Numbered from the stretch's first letter, positions 44,339 through 54,414 are shown. The stretch is DNA of 64,000 bases from Lentisphaera araneosa HTCC2155 (GCF_000170755.1 NZ_ABCK01000013.1:101946-165945), one strand, 5' to 3'. The notes: generated by a model not told the origin, from the letters alone. Numbers and translations: made by a program.

Positions 44339-45694
44339 ATGGGAATATCTATGTTTAACAGAACGGTCTGCAGGGAATTGGAACAATGGCGTAAGAGAGC
44401 TGACCGAAAACCACTGATTCTTCGTGGGGCACGGCAAGTTGGTAAAACCTCAGCTGTAAATATTTTTTCAGAGTCATTCGATCAATACATATATCTCAAC
44501 TTGGAAAACAAAGAAGAGCTTGATTTATTTGATCATAAGTTGCCTGTAGATGAATTATTTGAGGCTATTTTATTGACAAAGAATATTGAGGTCAATGGTG
44601 GTAGCATGCTGCTTTTTATCGACGAAATTCAGAACTCGCCAGCTGCTATTGCGATTCTACGCTATTTTTTTGAGCACTTGCCCCAGCTGCATGTGGTTGC
44701 AGCTGGATCATTACTAGAAACATATATTTCCGCCAGCCATATCAGCTTCCCGGTAGGCAGAGTTGAGTTTCAATTTATGCACCCCTTAACATTTGAGGAG
44801 TTTCTTGAAGCAACAGGAGAGAAGGCCGCATTAAATGCTTATTCGACAACTCCGGTTCCACGATTTTCTGTAGCAAAGCTATTTGATTTATTCCACACAT
44901 ACACATTACTTGGTGGTATGCCCGAGGTAATAGCACACTATATCACTAAGCGTTCTATTACTTCTCTTAATTCGACATATCAAAACCTCCTGCTTTCATA
45001 TATTGATGATGCCGGCAAGTATGCAAAAAATAGTACACTTAATAAAGTCCTTAAGCATGTAATTCAAACAGCCCCTTTTGAAGCTTCTAAACGAATCAAA
45101 TTGGGAGGGTTTGGGAACTCTAACTATAAAGCAAGAGAAGTGGGTGAAGCAGTCAAAGCTCTAGAAAGTGCAATGCTTGTAAAGCGGCTTTATCCAAGTG
45201 TTTCACTTGAACTTCCAATTATACCAGACTTTAAAAAACATCCTAAATTGCAGTTCCTTGACACAGGTCTGGTGAACTATTTCGTTGGATTACAACAGCA
45301 CTACCTGCTTAAAGAAGATCTGCACGGCTTCTATAAAGGATTGATGGCTGAACATATTGTGGCACAGGAGCTAATAGCGGGACAAACTAATCAACTTCAG
45401 AAGCTCTGTTTCTGGGTTCGAGAAAGTGCTCGTTCTAATGCTGAAGTTGATTTTCTCATTCAGCATCGCACAGAGCTTATCCCCATAGAAGTTAAGTCCG
45501 GGGCTGTTGGTTCGTTAAAGTCGCTTCATCTTTTCATTGATGAGACTGCTTGCAAGTGTGCTGTGAGATTATCTGCGTCAGGATTAAAGGTGGAAAGCTG
45601 TGTAACTCCCAATGGTAAGGAATTTACCTTAATTAATCTACCTTATTTTTTGACTGCAAAAATAACTGATTACCTTGATCTTTACGATGGATAA
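44339..45694 (+). CDS. AAA-family ATPase with DUF4143 domain
   Basis: 451 residues. Walker A GARQVGKTS (about 30-38), Walker B LLFIDEIQN (about 98), sensor-like AAGSLLE, then the DUF4143 C-terminal region (about 200-400) ending in a nuclease-like VDFLIQHRTELIPIEVKSG. This ATP-binding protein family is widespread, often mobile and of unknown role. It stands alone between intergenic gaps and has no functional link to the sugar genes on either side. A start at 44351 is also possible. Confidence 0.88.
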   Translation: MGISMFNRTVCRELEQWRKRADRKPLILRGARQVGKTSAVNIFSESFDQYIYLNLENKEELDLFDHKLPVDELFEAILLTKNIEVNGGSMLLFIDEIQNSPAAIAILRYFFEHLPQLHVVAAGSLLETYISASHISFPVGRVEFQFMHPLTFEEFLEATGEKAALNAYSTTPVPRFSVAKLFDLFHTYTLLGGMPEVIAHYITKRSITSLNSTYQNLLLSYIDDAGKYAKNSTLNKVLKHVIQTAPFEASKRIKLGGFGNSNYKAREVGEAVKALESAMLVKRLYPSVSLELPIIPDFKKHPKLQFLDTGLVNYFVGLQQHYLLKEDLHGFYKGLMAEHIVAQELIAGQTNQLQKLCFWVRESARSNAEVDFLIQHRTELIPIEVKSGAVGSLKSLHLFIDETACKCAVRLSASGLKVESCVTPNGKEFTLINLPYFLTAKITDYLDLYDG

Positions 45695-46123
45695 TCGCTA
45701 AGGACTGAGCTGAATGGCACTGAGATGAATACATAGCCCCTTTTTTATTCATGGCCCCATGAAAAAGAAAGAAATTTAACCATGAAGTGCATTGAGTGAA
45801 CTTCAAGGATTTGTGTTTGTAATAATCTTACATCCTCGTAAAGAATTTGTATTCTTAGTCTTACAGCTATTAATGCGGTAGCAATATAGATTGAAAAGTT
45901 CTATTACACAAAAGAGGGCAAGTTTATTAGCGAAGAAGCTCAAATCTTCGCATAAAATAACAAGAAAGCTAAGCGCTTTTACTTGACTGCAATTTTTTTA
46001 CTTTCATTAGACTTAGTCTAAGTCCTTAATTCAGAAAGATTGGTGAGTTGTTAATGAGCCATTTTCTGTATTCATTTGGGCTGAATCCCGTTTTCTTTTT
46101 GAAGGTATTAGGGAATTCTTATT
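45695..46123. other. Intergenic region before the alpha-mannosidase gene
   Basis: No gene is seen. A hairpin GCGAAGA and TCTTCGC with an 8-base loop lies at 45930-45951. The rest is AT-rich. The promoter of the GH38 gene should be at its right end near the operator-like site at 46124. Confidence 0.45.
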
Positions 46124-46148
46124 GGTATAATTGATATAATGATTTATC
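46124..46148. promoter_or_regulatory. Candidate regulon operator upstream of GH38
   Basis: AT-rich site with TATAATTGATATAATGAT, 40 bases before the ATG of the alpha-mannosidase gene. It shares ATTGATATA with sites upstream of the GH99-like gene pair, the transporter and mutarotase. It is the weakest-fitting of the five in its left arm. Confidence 0.45.
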
Positions 46149-46187
46149 TTATAACGCATTTATCAATTATGAATAAGGTTTTTAATT

Positions 46188-48698
46188 ATGTCTGAGCAAG
46201 AAAAGAAAAGAATACATTTGGTCTGTAATGCCCATTTAGATCCTGAATGGTTGTGGGAATGGGAAGAGGGAGCGGCTGCGATGCTGGGCACCTTTCGTCA
46301 AGCGGCAGAATTTTGTGACGAGTATGAAGGCGAGGCTTTTATTTTTAATCACAACGAAGTGATTCTTTACCGTTGGGTCGAGGAATATGAGCCGGAACTT
46401 TTTGTAAAGATTCAGCGTCTCGTCAAAGAGGGTAAGTGGCACATTATGGGAGGCTGGTATTTACAGCCCGACTGCAATATGACTAGTGGTGAATCTTTTG
46501 TTCGTCAGATCATGCTGGGACGTCAGTACTTTAAAAATAAATTTGGCAAAGTGCCCACGACCGCAATCAATTTTGATCCCTTTGGCCATACGCGGGGCTT
46601 GGTACAGATCTTAGCTAAAAGTGGTTACGATTCCTATATTTTCTGTCGTCCCGAAGAGCGTGAAATGAAACTGGAAGCGATGGACTTTATCTGGGAAGGG
46701 TACGATGGCTCACAAGTAATGGCGCACAGAAGCCATGATCTGTATTTATCTTTCTTAGGAAAAGCGAGTAAAAAAGTAGAAGAAGTTAAAGAACTTTGTG
46801 CCGATCAAGACGATATGATGGTTCTTTGGGGCGTGGGTAATCACGGTGGTGGAGCTTCTCGTAAGGATTTAGCTATGCTCAAAGATTTGAAGGAAAAGCT
46901 GAGCGCTACCCATGAGGTCGTACATTCCACACCTGAGAATTATTTTGAACAGCTCGCAAAACGCAAGGATTCTTTACCCGTTCGTCAAAATGATTTAAAT
47001 TCAACCTTAGTGGGTTGTTATACAACTCAAATCCGCATTAAGCAAAAGCACCGTCAATTAGAAAATTATTTATTCATGACTGAGAAGATGTCGGTCTTTG
47101 CTTGGTCAAAAGGCTTGATGAAATATCCTGAAGATGAATTGCGTGAGGCCATGTATGATTTAGCTAAAGCGGAATTTCACGACATTTTGCCTGGTTCATC
47201 CATTGAGGCAGTAGAGGAAGCTGGTTTGCGGGTCATGGACCACGGTTTAGAGATTTTGTCTCGGGTTAAAGCTAGGGCATTCTTTGCACTTGCAAAGGGG
47301 CAGCCAAGAGCTAAAGAGGGTGAAACCCCCATATTGATTTACAATCCCCATCCCTTTCCAATCAAGACAGTCGTGGAATGTGAATTTCAGTTAGAAAATC
47401 AAAATCGTGAAGATTCCTTTACCGATATTTTTGTTTATCAGAATGATCAGCTTCTGCCTTGTCAGGTAGAGGATGAACAAGCCAATTTACCGCTGGACTG
47501 GCGCAAAAAGGTTTCTTTTATCGTTGAGTTAGCACCGACTCAAATGACTCGTGTTGATTGTCGTGAAAAAGTGATTCCTAAACAGCCCAAACCGCCAAAA
47601 ATTTCGGCAACAGAGAATTATGTTTTTGACAATGGTGAAATGCGAGTTGAGATAAATCCTACAAGTGGTTTGATTGATAGCTACATTGTAGCAGGAAAAG
47701 AAATGCTCAAGAAAGGAGGTGCAAAATTTCTTGTTCTTCACGATGATGAAGATGCCTGGGGAACCGATATTTATGAATTTAGAAATGTAATTGGTGAATT
47801 CACTTTACTATCGCCTAAACGTGCGGCTAAATTTGCAGGTGTTCATGTAGAGGAACTTCAACCCGTCAGGATTGTTGAAAATGGTAATGCTAGAGTTACC
47901 GTCGAAGCTTTATTCGGTTACGGTGATTCTTATATTTGTCAAAGGTACCATTTAGCGCATCAAGGTTCTGAGCTTGAAATGGAGACTCGTGTTCATTGGA
48001 ATGAAAAACAGCGCTTCCTCAAGATGTCATTAGCTACAGTTGATCAAAAACCTGAATTCTATGGTCAGGTTGCCTATGGCTATGATCGCTTATTCGAAGA
48101 TGGCCGTGAGTCGGTAGCCCAGCGTTGGATGATCGTTAAGTCTGAACAAGAAGATTCAGCTCTTTCGGTCATTACAGACAGTACTTATGGCTCCGATTTT
48201 AAAGATGGTGAGCTACGTGTTTCCATGTTGCGTTCCCCGGCTTATGCGGGCATGAACCTCTTTGGTCGTAAAATCATGAAGCAGGATCGGTATTCGCCAA
48301 GAATTGATCAGGGGCACCATATTTATAGAACCTGGCTCAACGCCTCTTCAGCAGAAGGGCGCTTTAAAGAAATCGAAAGAGAGTCTATAGCCCATAACGA
48401 AAAGCCCATGGCATTGGCCTTCTTCCCTTCAGGAAAAGGTGATTTAGATACTGAAGGCTTTATTAAATTGAGTGAAGGCACAATTTTAGTCACGGCGATT
48501 AAAAAAGCAGAAGAGAGCGACGATATAATTATTCGTCTCTTTGAATCGTCCGGCAATGCTGAAAATTGTATTGTTGACCTGCCGGGGTACAATATTAGTG
48601 AAGAGCTGAAATTTGGTCCCTACGAAATTAAAACTTTGAGTCTGAATCCACAAACAAATGAGTTTAAGGAAGTCAGTCTTGTGGAAGTGGAACTTTAA
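46188..48698 (+). CDS. GH38 alpha-mannosidase, cytoplasmic
   Basis: 836 residues, normal length for bacterial GH38. Zinc ligands His16 and Asp18 (NAHLDPEW) and the nucleophile Asp130 (NFDPFGHTRG) are present, with the middle helical bundle (HDILPGSSIEAVEEAG) and C-terminal beta domains. No signal peptide, so it acts inside the cell on imported mannosides or other alpha-linked sugars. AAGG precedes the ATG. A candidate operator lies 40 bases upstream, and the next gene (a broken sulfatase) starts 12 bases after its stop, so they were an operon. Confidence 0.93.
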   Translation: MSEQEKKRIHLVCNAHLDPEWLWEWEEGAAAMLGTFRQAAEFCDEYEGEAFIFNHNEVILYRWVEEYEPELFVKIQRLVKEGKWHIMGGWYLQPDCNMTSGESFVRQIMLGRQYFKNKFGKVPTTAINFDPFGHTRGLVQILAKSGYDSYIFCRPEEREMKLEAMDFIWEGYDGSQVMAHRSHDLYLSFLGKASKKVEEVKELCADQDDMMVLWGVGNHGGGASRKDLAMLKDLKEKLSATHEVVHSTPENYFEQLAKRKDSLPVRQNDLNSTLVGCYTTQIRIKQKHRQLENYLFMTEKMSVFAWSKGLMKYPEDELREAMYDLAKAEFHDILPGSSIEAVEEAGLRVMDHGLEILSRVKARAFFALAKGQPRAKEGETPILIYNPHPFPIKTVVECEFQLENQNREDSFTDIFVYQNDQLLPCQVEDEQANLPLDWRKKVSFIVELAPTQMTRVDCREKVIPKQPKPPKISATENYVFDNGEMRVEINPTSGLIDSYIVAGKEMLKKGGAKFLVLHDDEDAWGTDIYEFRNVIGEFTLLSPKRAAKFAGVHVEELQPVRIVENGNARVTVEALFGYGDSYICQRYHLAHQGSELEMETRVHWNEKQRFLKMSLATVDQKPEFYGQVAYGYDRLFEDGRESVAQRWMIVKSEQEDSALSVITDSTYGSDFKDGELRVSMLRSPAYAGMNLFGRKIMKQDRYSPRIDQGHHIYRTWLNASSAEGRFKEIERESIAHNEKPMALAFFPSGKGDLDTEGFIKLSEGTILVTAIKKAEESDDIIIRLFESSGNAENCIVDLPGYNISEELKFGPYEIKTLSLNPQTNEFKEVSLVEVEL

Positions 48699-48710
48699 GG
48701 AGAAATAAGC

Positions 48711-50039
48711 ATGAATCGTAAATTACTTACATGGGCATCACTCGCCTTGACCCCGTTTTTAGCTTGGTCTCAAGCAGATAAAAAAGAGCGTAAACCCAAC
48801 GTCATTGTGATTTTAGCCGATGATATGGGCTATGCAGATTTGAGTTGCCAAGGTTCAGTCGATGATGTGCGTACTCCGCATATCGATACTCTGCCACAAA
48901 ATGGTGTACGCTTTACCGAGGCCTATGTAAGAGCACCACAATGTGGCCCTTCAAGAGCAGGCATCTTGAGTGGTCGTTATCAGAACCGCTTTGGCTTCGA
49001 ATCTAATGAATGGGCCTATAATCCCGGCATACCACGTTCTGTTCCACTTATGGGGACACGTATGAAGGAGCAGGGCTATGTTACTGGCTACATTGGTAAA
49101 TAGGGCTTAACAAGTAAAAAACACTCCTACCCTTATAATCGCGGCTTTGATGAAACATATTGGAATCAGGACGGTAATATTTATTGGGCAGATCGTGCTT
49201 CAAAGTACAATGTTCAAATGCACCGCGGGCCAGAAAAGATTGAGATGAAAGAATATTCGACCGACGCTTTTGGGCGCGAGGCTATTGAATTTATTGAGCG
49301 CAACAAGAAAAAGCCTTTCTTCCTCTTTGTTTCCTATATCACACCTCACGTGCCCATGGAAGCTAAAGAATCGGATCTCAAACGCTTCGAGCACATCAAA
49401 GACCCTTTGCGTCGTACGAGTTTAGCGATGATTGCCTGTATGGATGATAATGTAGGACGCATGCTCAAAGTTTTGAAAGATAATAAGCTTGAAAAAGACA
49501 CCTTGATTTTCTTTATTAGTGATAATGGTGGGTACCCCGGTAATGCTTCACTTTGTACGCCTTATAGTGGGTCTAAGTCTCAGATGCTAGAGGGAGGAAT
49601 TCACGTGCCTTTTATCATGCAGTGGAAGGGGACAATTCCCCGTGGCAAAGTTTATGGTAAACCGATTATCAGTTTGGATATCAAGCCTACGGCTCTTGTG
49701 GCAGCTGGTGCAACAATTAAAGACCAATGGCAACTCGATGGTGTCGACCTCATTCCTTATTTGAATGGGCAAAAGACAAGTGACCCTCACGAGAGCCTCT
49801 ATTGGCGCTATAATGCCTGGTCAAAAAAGCCAGAACAAAATGGTTGGGCGATTCGCAAGGGAGATTGGATGCTAGTGCGCAATGGTTGGGCAAAGGCTAA
49901 GCCGGCTCTCTATAACTTATCAAAAGATAAAGCGCAAAAAAATGATTTATCTAAATCTCAGCCCGAACGCTATGATGAAATGCTCAAAATGTGGCAGCAA
50001 TGGGATAAAGATAATATTAAGCCTGGAAGTTTAAAATAA
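48711..50039 (+). pseudogene. Secreted sulfatase broken by one TAG codon
   Basis: Start ATG with AAGGAG upstream; signal peptide to about residue 20; LADDMGYADLS with the metal Asp pair, formylglycine Cys78 (CGPSR). At codon 131 a TAG (49101-49103) stands where the conserved GKW motif needs TGG: YIGK, stop, GLTSKKH. The same frame then continues to the end with PFFLFVSYITPHVPME, SDNGGYPGN and a normal C-terminus, so only one base (TGG to TAG) separates it from an intact 442-residue enzyme. A terminator follows, and the second half has no ribosome site or start near the break. It may be recently inactivated, suppressed, or a sequencing error. Confidence 0.9.
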
Positions 50040-50061
50040 GCATAGCTTGGTTATAAACATA

Positions 50062-50106
50062 CAAAAGGCCCTCCCGTCAACGACGGGAGGGCCTTTTGTT
50101 TTTTTT
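50062..50106 (+). terminator. Strong Rho-independent terminator
   Basis: Arms CAAAAGGCCCTCCCGTC and GACGGGAGGGCCTTTTG (17 base pairs) with loop AAC, followed by eight T. It ends the GH38-sulfatase operon. Confidence 0.96.
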
Positions 50107-50121
50107 GGATGGATATTAATT

Positions 50122-50315
50122 CCTGGGATTTACATCCCAGGCTAAGTGAAGTATTAGGACTCTGCCATAAAGCAATTCATCCTGTCTTTGCGAAAGCTTG
50201 GCGATAATATTTACGATTGACCAGAGTAGAGGGCATGGTGCTGCGCACAAGAGGGAGTTCCGCCCCTCGAACTCCCCGTAAGGACCTGCCGGCCCTTGAC
50301 CCGGCGACTGAGACT
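50122..50315. repeat. Intergenic hairpin cluster
   Basis: Three stems: CCTGGGAT-TTAC-ATCCCAGG followed by CTAAG (50122-50146), GGGAGTTC with an 8-base loop and GAACTCCC (50253-50276), and GCCGG...CCGGC (about 50290-50305) followed by CTGAG. The linkers CTAAG/CTGAG recall arrays B and C. Fills the 324-base gap between the terminator and the stop of the gene at 50364; no gene seen. Confidence 0.55.
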
Positions 50316-50363
50316 TTGCCGCACTGTATGGATAATTATGAAAATAAATTGCGCGAAGCAGAA

Positions 50364-51440
50364 TTAATTGAAGATTAAATCATGTTCGTTATGAACTTGT
50401 TCAGCCTTAAAAATAGCGCTCCATTCTTCTAACTTCATGTATTCAGTTATGTGAGTAGGGGCAATTATACCACCCTCACCAAATTCATTCCAAGCATAGG
50501 AATTAAAAGCGGCTTGAATGCTGCCATCAGCAAGGGGCAAGCCGAGATTTGGAAGAGTTAGAAGATCGTTGCGCATGAGTTCAAGTTCTTTACGCCATTC
50601 TTCTCGCGTGGGAAAATCAAAACAGGCACGGGTATCTGGCCACGGGCGGGGGGACCAACCAGCGGGCATATAAGGCATGTAGGGAATCGCATCTTTGCTG
50701 TGTATTTGGCGAGCCAAACGACAGTGTTCTCCGAGCAGATCATAGGGATAATCCGTATCTTTGGGCTCAAGGTTTGGAAAGTCCATATAGGTACAAGTAA
50801 AATCAAAAACATGAGCTATAGGGTTGTCTGCATCAATATGTTGTTCAGTCATTACTCCAGCCCCAATAATGACTTCCATGCCTTTACTGCGAAAGAGTTC
50901 TCTGATTGAGTCTAGCTGCTTTTTGCAACGTGCTATATCATTGTTGTTTTGTTGAATAAAGTAATCGGCACCGTGAACTTTAAAGAGGGCTTTACCACCT
51001 ACCTTTAAGTAAGAGGGGTGAGTAATAATTTTTTCCCAAGCATCAAGGCATTCTTGCCATTGCCAATCCTCGGTGACATCAAAAGGGGGGTGATTACAGA
51101 ATTCGATAAAAAAGTTAACTCGGTCTGCATTTGGTGAATTAAGGTAATCATCAAAAATGTTGTTGAGTAGACTGCTATGGGGTTCGCGTTCGGCATCTTT
51201 TTCGTTGTAATACCACAGGATAGGAAAGAAATCGACGCCGTAATCACCGGCAACTACAAGCTCTTTGTTCAAAGTCTCTTGATTATTGAATTCACCTAAG
51301 AGGGGGACTCGTTCAGGAAACTCAGGGCGCCAGTCTTCTCCTTGTTCGATGGCAAATGAATCGGCGTGACGGTGCCATTTGTTGGGGAGGGGCTCCCACC
51401 AACCGGCAAAATAATTAACTCCAGCGAGAATAGTTTTCAT
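50364..51440 (-). CDS. GH99-like (WbsX-type) protein, cytoplasmic
   Basis: 358 residues, no signal peptide. TIM-barrel family with GVNYFAGWWEPLP at the start, FFPILWYYNEK, RVNFFIEFCNHPP and the C-terminal SYAWNEFGEGG typical of GH99-like/WbsX-type proteins. GH99 enzymes act on internal alpha-mannose linkages; the family beyond GH99 proper is of mixed or unknown activity. AAGGAAA precedes the ATG. It is divergent from a secreted GH99-like gene and shares a candidate operator at 51476. A second glycosidase beside cytosolic GH38 fits mannose-containing oligosaccharides. Confidence 0.75.
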   Translation of the reverse strand: MKTILAGVNYFAGWWEPLPNKWHRHADSFAIEQGEDWRPEFPERVPLLGEFNNQETLNKELVVAGDYGVDFFPILWYYNEKDAEREPHSSLLNNIFDDYLNSPNADRVNFFIEFCNHPPFDVTEDWQWQECLDAWEKIITHPSYLKVGGKALFKVHGADYFIQQNNNDIARCKKQLDSIRELFRSKGMEVIIGAGVMTEQHIDADNPIAHVFDFTCTYMDFPNLEPKDTDYPYDLLGEHCRLARQIHSKDAIPYMPYMPAGWSPRPWPDTRACFDFPTREEWRKELELMRNDLLTLPNLGLPLADGSIQAAFNSYAWNEFGEGGIIAPTHITEYMKLEEWSAIFKAEQVHNEHDLIFN

Positions 51441-51475
51441 GTTATTTCCTTAAATAAATTAAAATATCAATTGCC

Positions 51476-51501
51476 ATATAATTATATCAATATATCATTA
51501 A
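51476..51501. promoter_or_regulatory. Candidate regulon operator between divergent GH99-like genes
   Basis: Read on the minus strand: CTTAATGA, then TATATTGATATA, then ATTATATG. It shares the 12-base core (one mismatch) and left arm with the site at 52921. It lies in the 124-base gap of two divergent genes, so it can serve both. Confidence 0.6.
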
Positions 51502-51564
51502 GTCAACGAAAAATGAAATGTTTTATTTTAAAAATACAAAATCAATCAAAATAAAAAGGAGTCA

Positions 51565-52893
51565 GTGGTGCGTTATTTTTTATTGTTTCTTATCTTAAAT
51601 CTATCTCTCATGGCTAAGGAAATTGAGTTTTCTTCGGATCAACCCTGGCTCGATAAAGATGGATCAATAATCAATGTACCCCTTAGAAGAATCGATGTAT
51701 CAAAAAAGCAGGCAGGTAAGATTGCAGACAAGGCAAAGTCAGATTGGACTGTAGCGGCATGGAATTTTCCAGCGTGGAACCCAGGTGGTAAGCACTGGCC
51801 TGAGTTAGCCAATGGTAAACCTTTGCGTTTGCCTCTACTCTATGATTCACAAGATCCGGAAGTTCGCTATAATGGCATAAGTTATTACCGTTTGTCTGAT
51901 CCGCGAGTTATGGATTGGCAAATTAAATGGATGCGCGATGCGGGAATTAACTTAGTCATGTTTGATTGGTACCCCTCTGAATCTAAAGTAAAATTTGATA
52001 ACTCACCTCGTCATCGTCACATTAACGATTCAATTGAAGTAGGCTTTCTACGTAAAGATCAAACAGGTGGTGCGCCGGTAAAAACGAATCCCTATGCTAA
52101 AAAAATTGACTTTGTGTGTATGTGGACAAATCATGGTCATGCATGGATTCCGGAAGGTACTATGGAGTATGCCTGTGAGAACTTTCTCAATCAGCCCAAT
52201 TATTATAAGGTGGATGGTAAGCCCTTGATTATCATTCATGCACCAGCTCTCTTAAGAGAGGAACATGGAGGAGAAGGCGACTCAGACGTGAAGATGGAGA
52301 ACTTAAAGAAATGGATAAAAAAGCAAAGAGCCATTGCGCTTACTTATGGTCATGAAATCTTTTTGAGCTTAGGAGATATTTTACCTCAGTACTCAAAGGG
52401 CTTTAGAGATATTGGTTTTGATGGTTCTTTTAATTATGTAACTCATGCTCGACCAGATTTGGAGAAGCGTTACCCCATAGTTTATAAACAAAAAATTAAA
52501 GTAAAGGGTAAAGAACAAATAAGAACAAGGCGCGGTGAAGTTTGGGAAGCGGATTATAAAACTCAGCTCATGCCCTCAATGATTGACCATTGGAACAAGA
52601 TGTACAAAGTCTGGGGAGACGGTTTTGTACCAACGGTGACGACCCGGGAAGACTTTAGACATTGGGGCCCCCAAGGTCATATGCTTTACTATCACGGTGG
52701 TACACCAAAGCTTTATGGTGAATCTTTAAAATTGGCACGCGAGAGTGTAGAAAAAAATAACGGTCGTAAATTTATTACTGTGGGAATATGGAATGAATTC
52801 TACGAAGATGCTTATTTAGAACCCGATGTGAAGTATGGTTATGAGTACCTCAAGCAAATTGAGAAAAATTTTCCCGAAACGAGTGCAAAATAA
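51565..52893 (+). CDS. Secreted GH99/GH71-like glycoside hydrolase-like protein
   Basis: 442 residues starting at GTG (51565, or 51568), with AGGAG just upstream. Signal peptide to about residue 17 (LSLMA). The TIM-barrel shows WTVAAWNFPAWNPGG, NLVMFDWYPSES, KIDFVCMWTNHGHAW, and a C-terminal TVGIWNEFYEDAYLEPD, like GH99/GH71-type proteins. The position suggests an extracellular or periplasmic endo-acting enzyme feeding the transporter 102 bases downstream. Divergent from the cytoplasmic GH99-like gene. Confidence 0.75.
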   Translation: MVRYFLLFLILNLSLMAKEIEFSSDQPWLDKDGSIINVPLRRIDVSKKQAGKIADKAKSDWTVAAWNFPAWNPGGKHWPELANGKPLRLPLLYDSQDPEVRYNGISYYRLSDPRVMDWQIKWMRDAGINLVMFDWYPSESKVKFDNSPRHRHINDSIEVGFLRKDQTGGAPVKTNPYAKKIDFVCMWTNHGHAWIPEGTMEYACENFLNQPNYYKVDGKPLIIIHAPALLREEHGGEGDSDVKMENLKKWIKKQRAIALTYGHEIFLSLGDILPQYSKGFRDIGFDGSFNYVTHARPDLEKRYPIVYKQKIKVKGKEQIRTRRGEVWEADYKTQLMPSMIDHWNKMYKVWGDGFVPTVTTREDFRHWGPQGHMLYYHGGTPKLYGESLKLARESVEKNNGRKFITVGIWNEFYEDAYLEPDVKYGYEYLKQIEKNFPETSAK

Positions 52894-52920
52894 ATTGTTT
52901 AGAATAAAGCATAAGAATAA

Positions 52921-52948
52921 TTAAATGACATATTGATATATCATAAAA
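52921..52948. promoter_or_regulatory. Candidate regulon operator upstream of the sugar transporter
   Basis: TTAAATGA, then core CATATTGATATA, then TCATAAAA: an 8-12-8 arrangement the same as at 57454 and 51476. It lies 47 bases before the transporter start. Confidence 0.65.
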
Positions 52949-52995
52949 GAAAGGCAATTATAACTTATATAATATAAATTTAAGATGGAGACAAA

Positions 52996-54414
52996 ATGTC
53001 GACACATGAAATCAAACGTTTAAAAACCAGTAAATTAGCACTCTATGGTTCTGCTGGTTTGGCGGATACCTTTTTGAGTTTTGGGGTGACCACTTTAGTT
53101 ATGCCGATTTACAATATTGGCTTGGGAGTTGATGCGGTCTTGTTAGGTTGGGCTCTGGCAGTGCCAAGAGTTATTGACGCGATAACCGATCCCTTAATGG
53201 GGACTATATCTGATAATACTCGTAGTCGTTTTGGTCGTCGTCGTCAGTATATTTTTGCTGGAGCGCTACTTTGTGCCTTGTTATTTCCCTTTATCTGGAT
53301 GGCACCAGCGGGCTCGGAAAATACTATTCTTACTTATTTTGTCATTGCCATGTGTTTACATTCAATATTTTATACAATCTTTAATGTTCCCTATACAGCC
53401 TTGGGCTATGAATTAAGCTCGGATTACGATGAGCGGACTCGAATATTTGCCTGGCGCTTCTATTTTGCGACTGCCGCAGGAGTGACCACCCAATGGCTTT
53501 ATAAACTCGTCCTTATGAGTGGTGAAACAGAAGCAGAAGGGATCAAAGTAGTGAGTTATGTCATTGCCGCTATTGTTCTCTTAGTGGGGATTATTCCGGC
53601 AATTTTTTCTCGTGAAGAAAATGTGGTCGTAGAGCAAAAGAAGACTAACTTAATTAAATCTCTTGGCTATTTGATTAAGAACAAGGCCTTTCTCACTCTC
53701 ATGAGTTCATATCTTATTATTGTGACGACACTCTTTTCTTGCGGTGCACTCACCCTCTATATCAATATTTATTATATTTTTAATGGCGATAAAGATACAG
53801 CTGCAACCCTTTCCGGTGTGGCAGGGACAGCAATGATTGCCGCGGCATTTATAGGCATGTTAGTGATTAAGAAAGTATCTGAAAAAACAGGCAAGAAGAG
53901 GGCGATGATTATCGCCCTAGTTACGGCACTCTTTGGAACGGGGGTTTCTTGGTTTACACTAACCCCAGCTATGCCTTACCTACAATTAGTTTCGGGCGTA
54001 ATTCTGGGCATGGGTGTACAGAGTTGTTGGTTGCTGATTAGTTCCTTGATTGGCGATGTGATTGATGACGACGAGCTTCGTAGTGGCTTAAGGCAGGAGG
54101 GGATTTACAGTTCGGCATCGGGCTTTGTCTGTAAGTTAGCCTTAGCCTTGACGGCAGTATTCTCGGGTTATGTTTTACAGTTATCTGGCTTCGATGCTAG
54201 TGCCGAGACAACTTCTCCAGAAGTGGGCTATAGAATGAAAGTGATTTTTGTTTCACTTCAGGCTATAGGTTTATTGACGGCACTTGGACTTATGTTTATG
54301 TTCCCTATAACGAGACAAAAAGCAGAAGAAACGCGTAGAATTCTTGATCAGCGCAAAAAAGACAGTCAAGAAGTGAACGACCAAGTGAATGAAGGAACTG
54401 TAAATGAAGCTTAA
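52996..54414 (+). CDS. GPH-family (melibiose carrier type) sugar transporter
   Basis: 472 residues with twelve predicted membrane segments. The N-terminal region LYGSAGLADTFLSFGV and DPLMGTISDNTRSRFGRRRQY (cation/sugar symporter signature loop between helices 2 and 3) identify the glycoside-pentoside-hexuronide family of MFS. Transports a monosaccharide or short oligosaccharide, usually with Na+ or H+, across the inner membrane. GGAG precedes the ATG. Its end overlaps the next gene by 11 bases. Likely imports the product of the extracellular sulfatases and GH99-like enzyme. Confidence 0.92.
   Translation: MSTHEIKRLKTSKLALYGSAGLADTFLSFGVTTLVMPIYNIGLGVDAVLLGWALAVPRVIDAITDPLMGTISDNTRSRFGRRRQYIFAGALLCALLFPFIWMAPAGSENTILTYFVIAMCLHSIFYTIFNVPYTALGYELSSDYDERTRIFAWRFYFATAAGVTTQWLYKLVLMSGETEAEGIKVVSYVIAAIVLLVGIIPAIFSREENVVVEQKKTNLIKSLGYLIKNKAFLTLMSSYLIIVTTLFSCGALTLYINIYYIFNGDKDTAATLSGVAGTAMIAAAFIGMLVIKKVSEKTGKKRAMIIALVTALFGTGVSWFTLTPAMPYLQLVSGVILGMGVQSCWLLISSLIGDVIDDDELRSGLRQEGIYSSASGFVCKLALALTAVFSGYVLQLSGFDASAETTSPEVGYRMKVIFVSLQAIGLLTALGLMFMFPITRQKAEETRRILDQRKKDSQEVNDQVNEGTVNEA

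Noticed and set aside
49101..49103. TAG as programmed readthrough or pyrrolysine
   Set aside because: The position is an otherwise conserved Trp (TGG) and other genes here use TAG as a normal stop, such as the kinase at 22730 and the transposase at 19265-20734.
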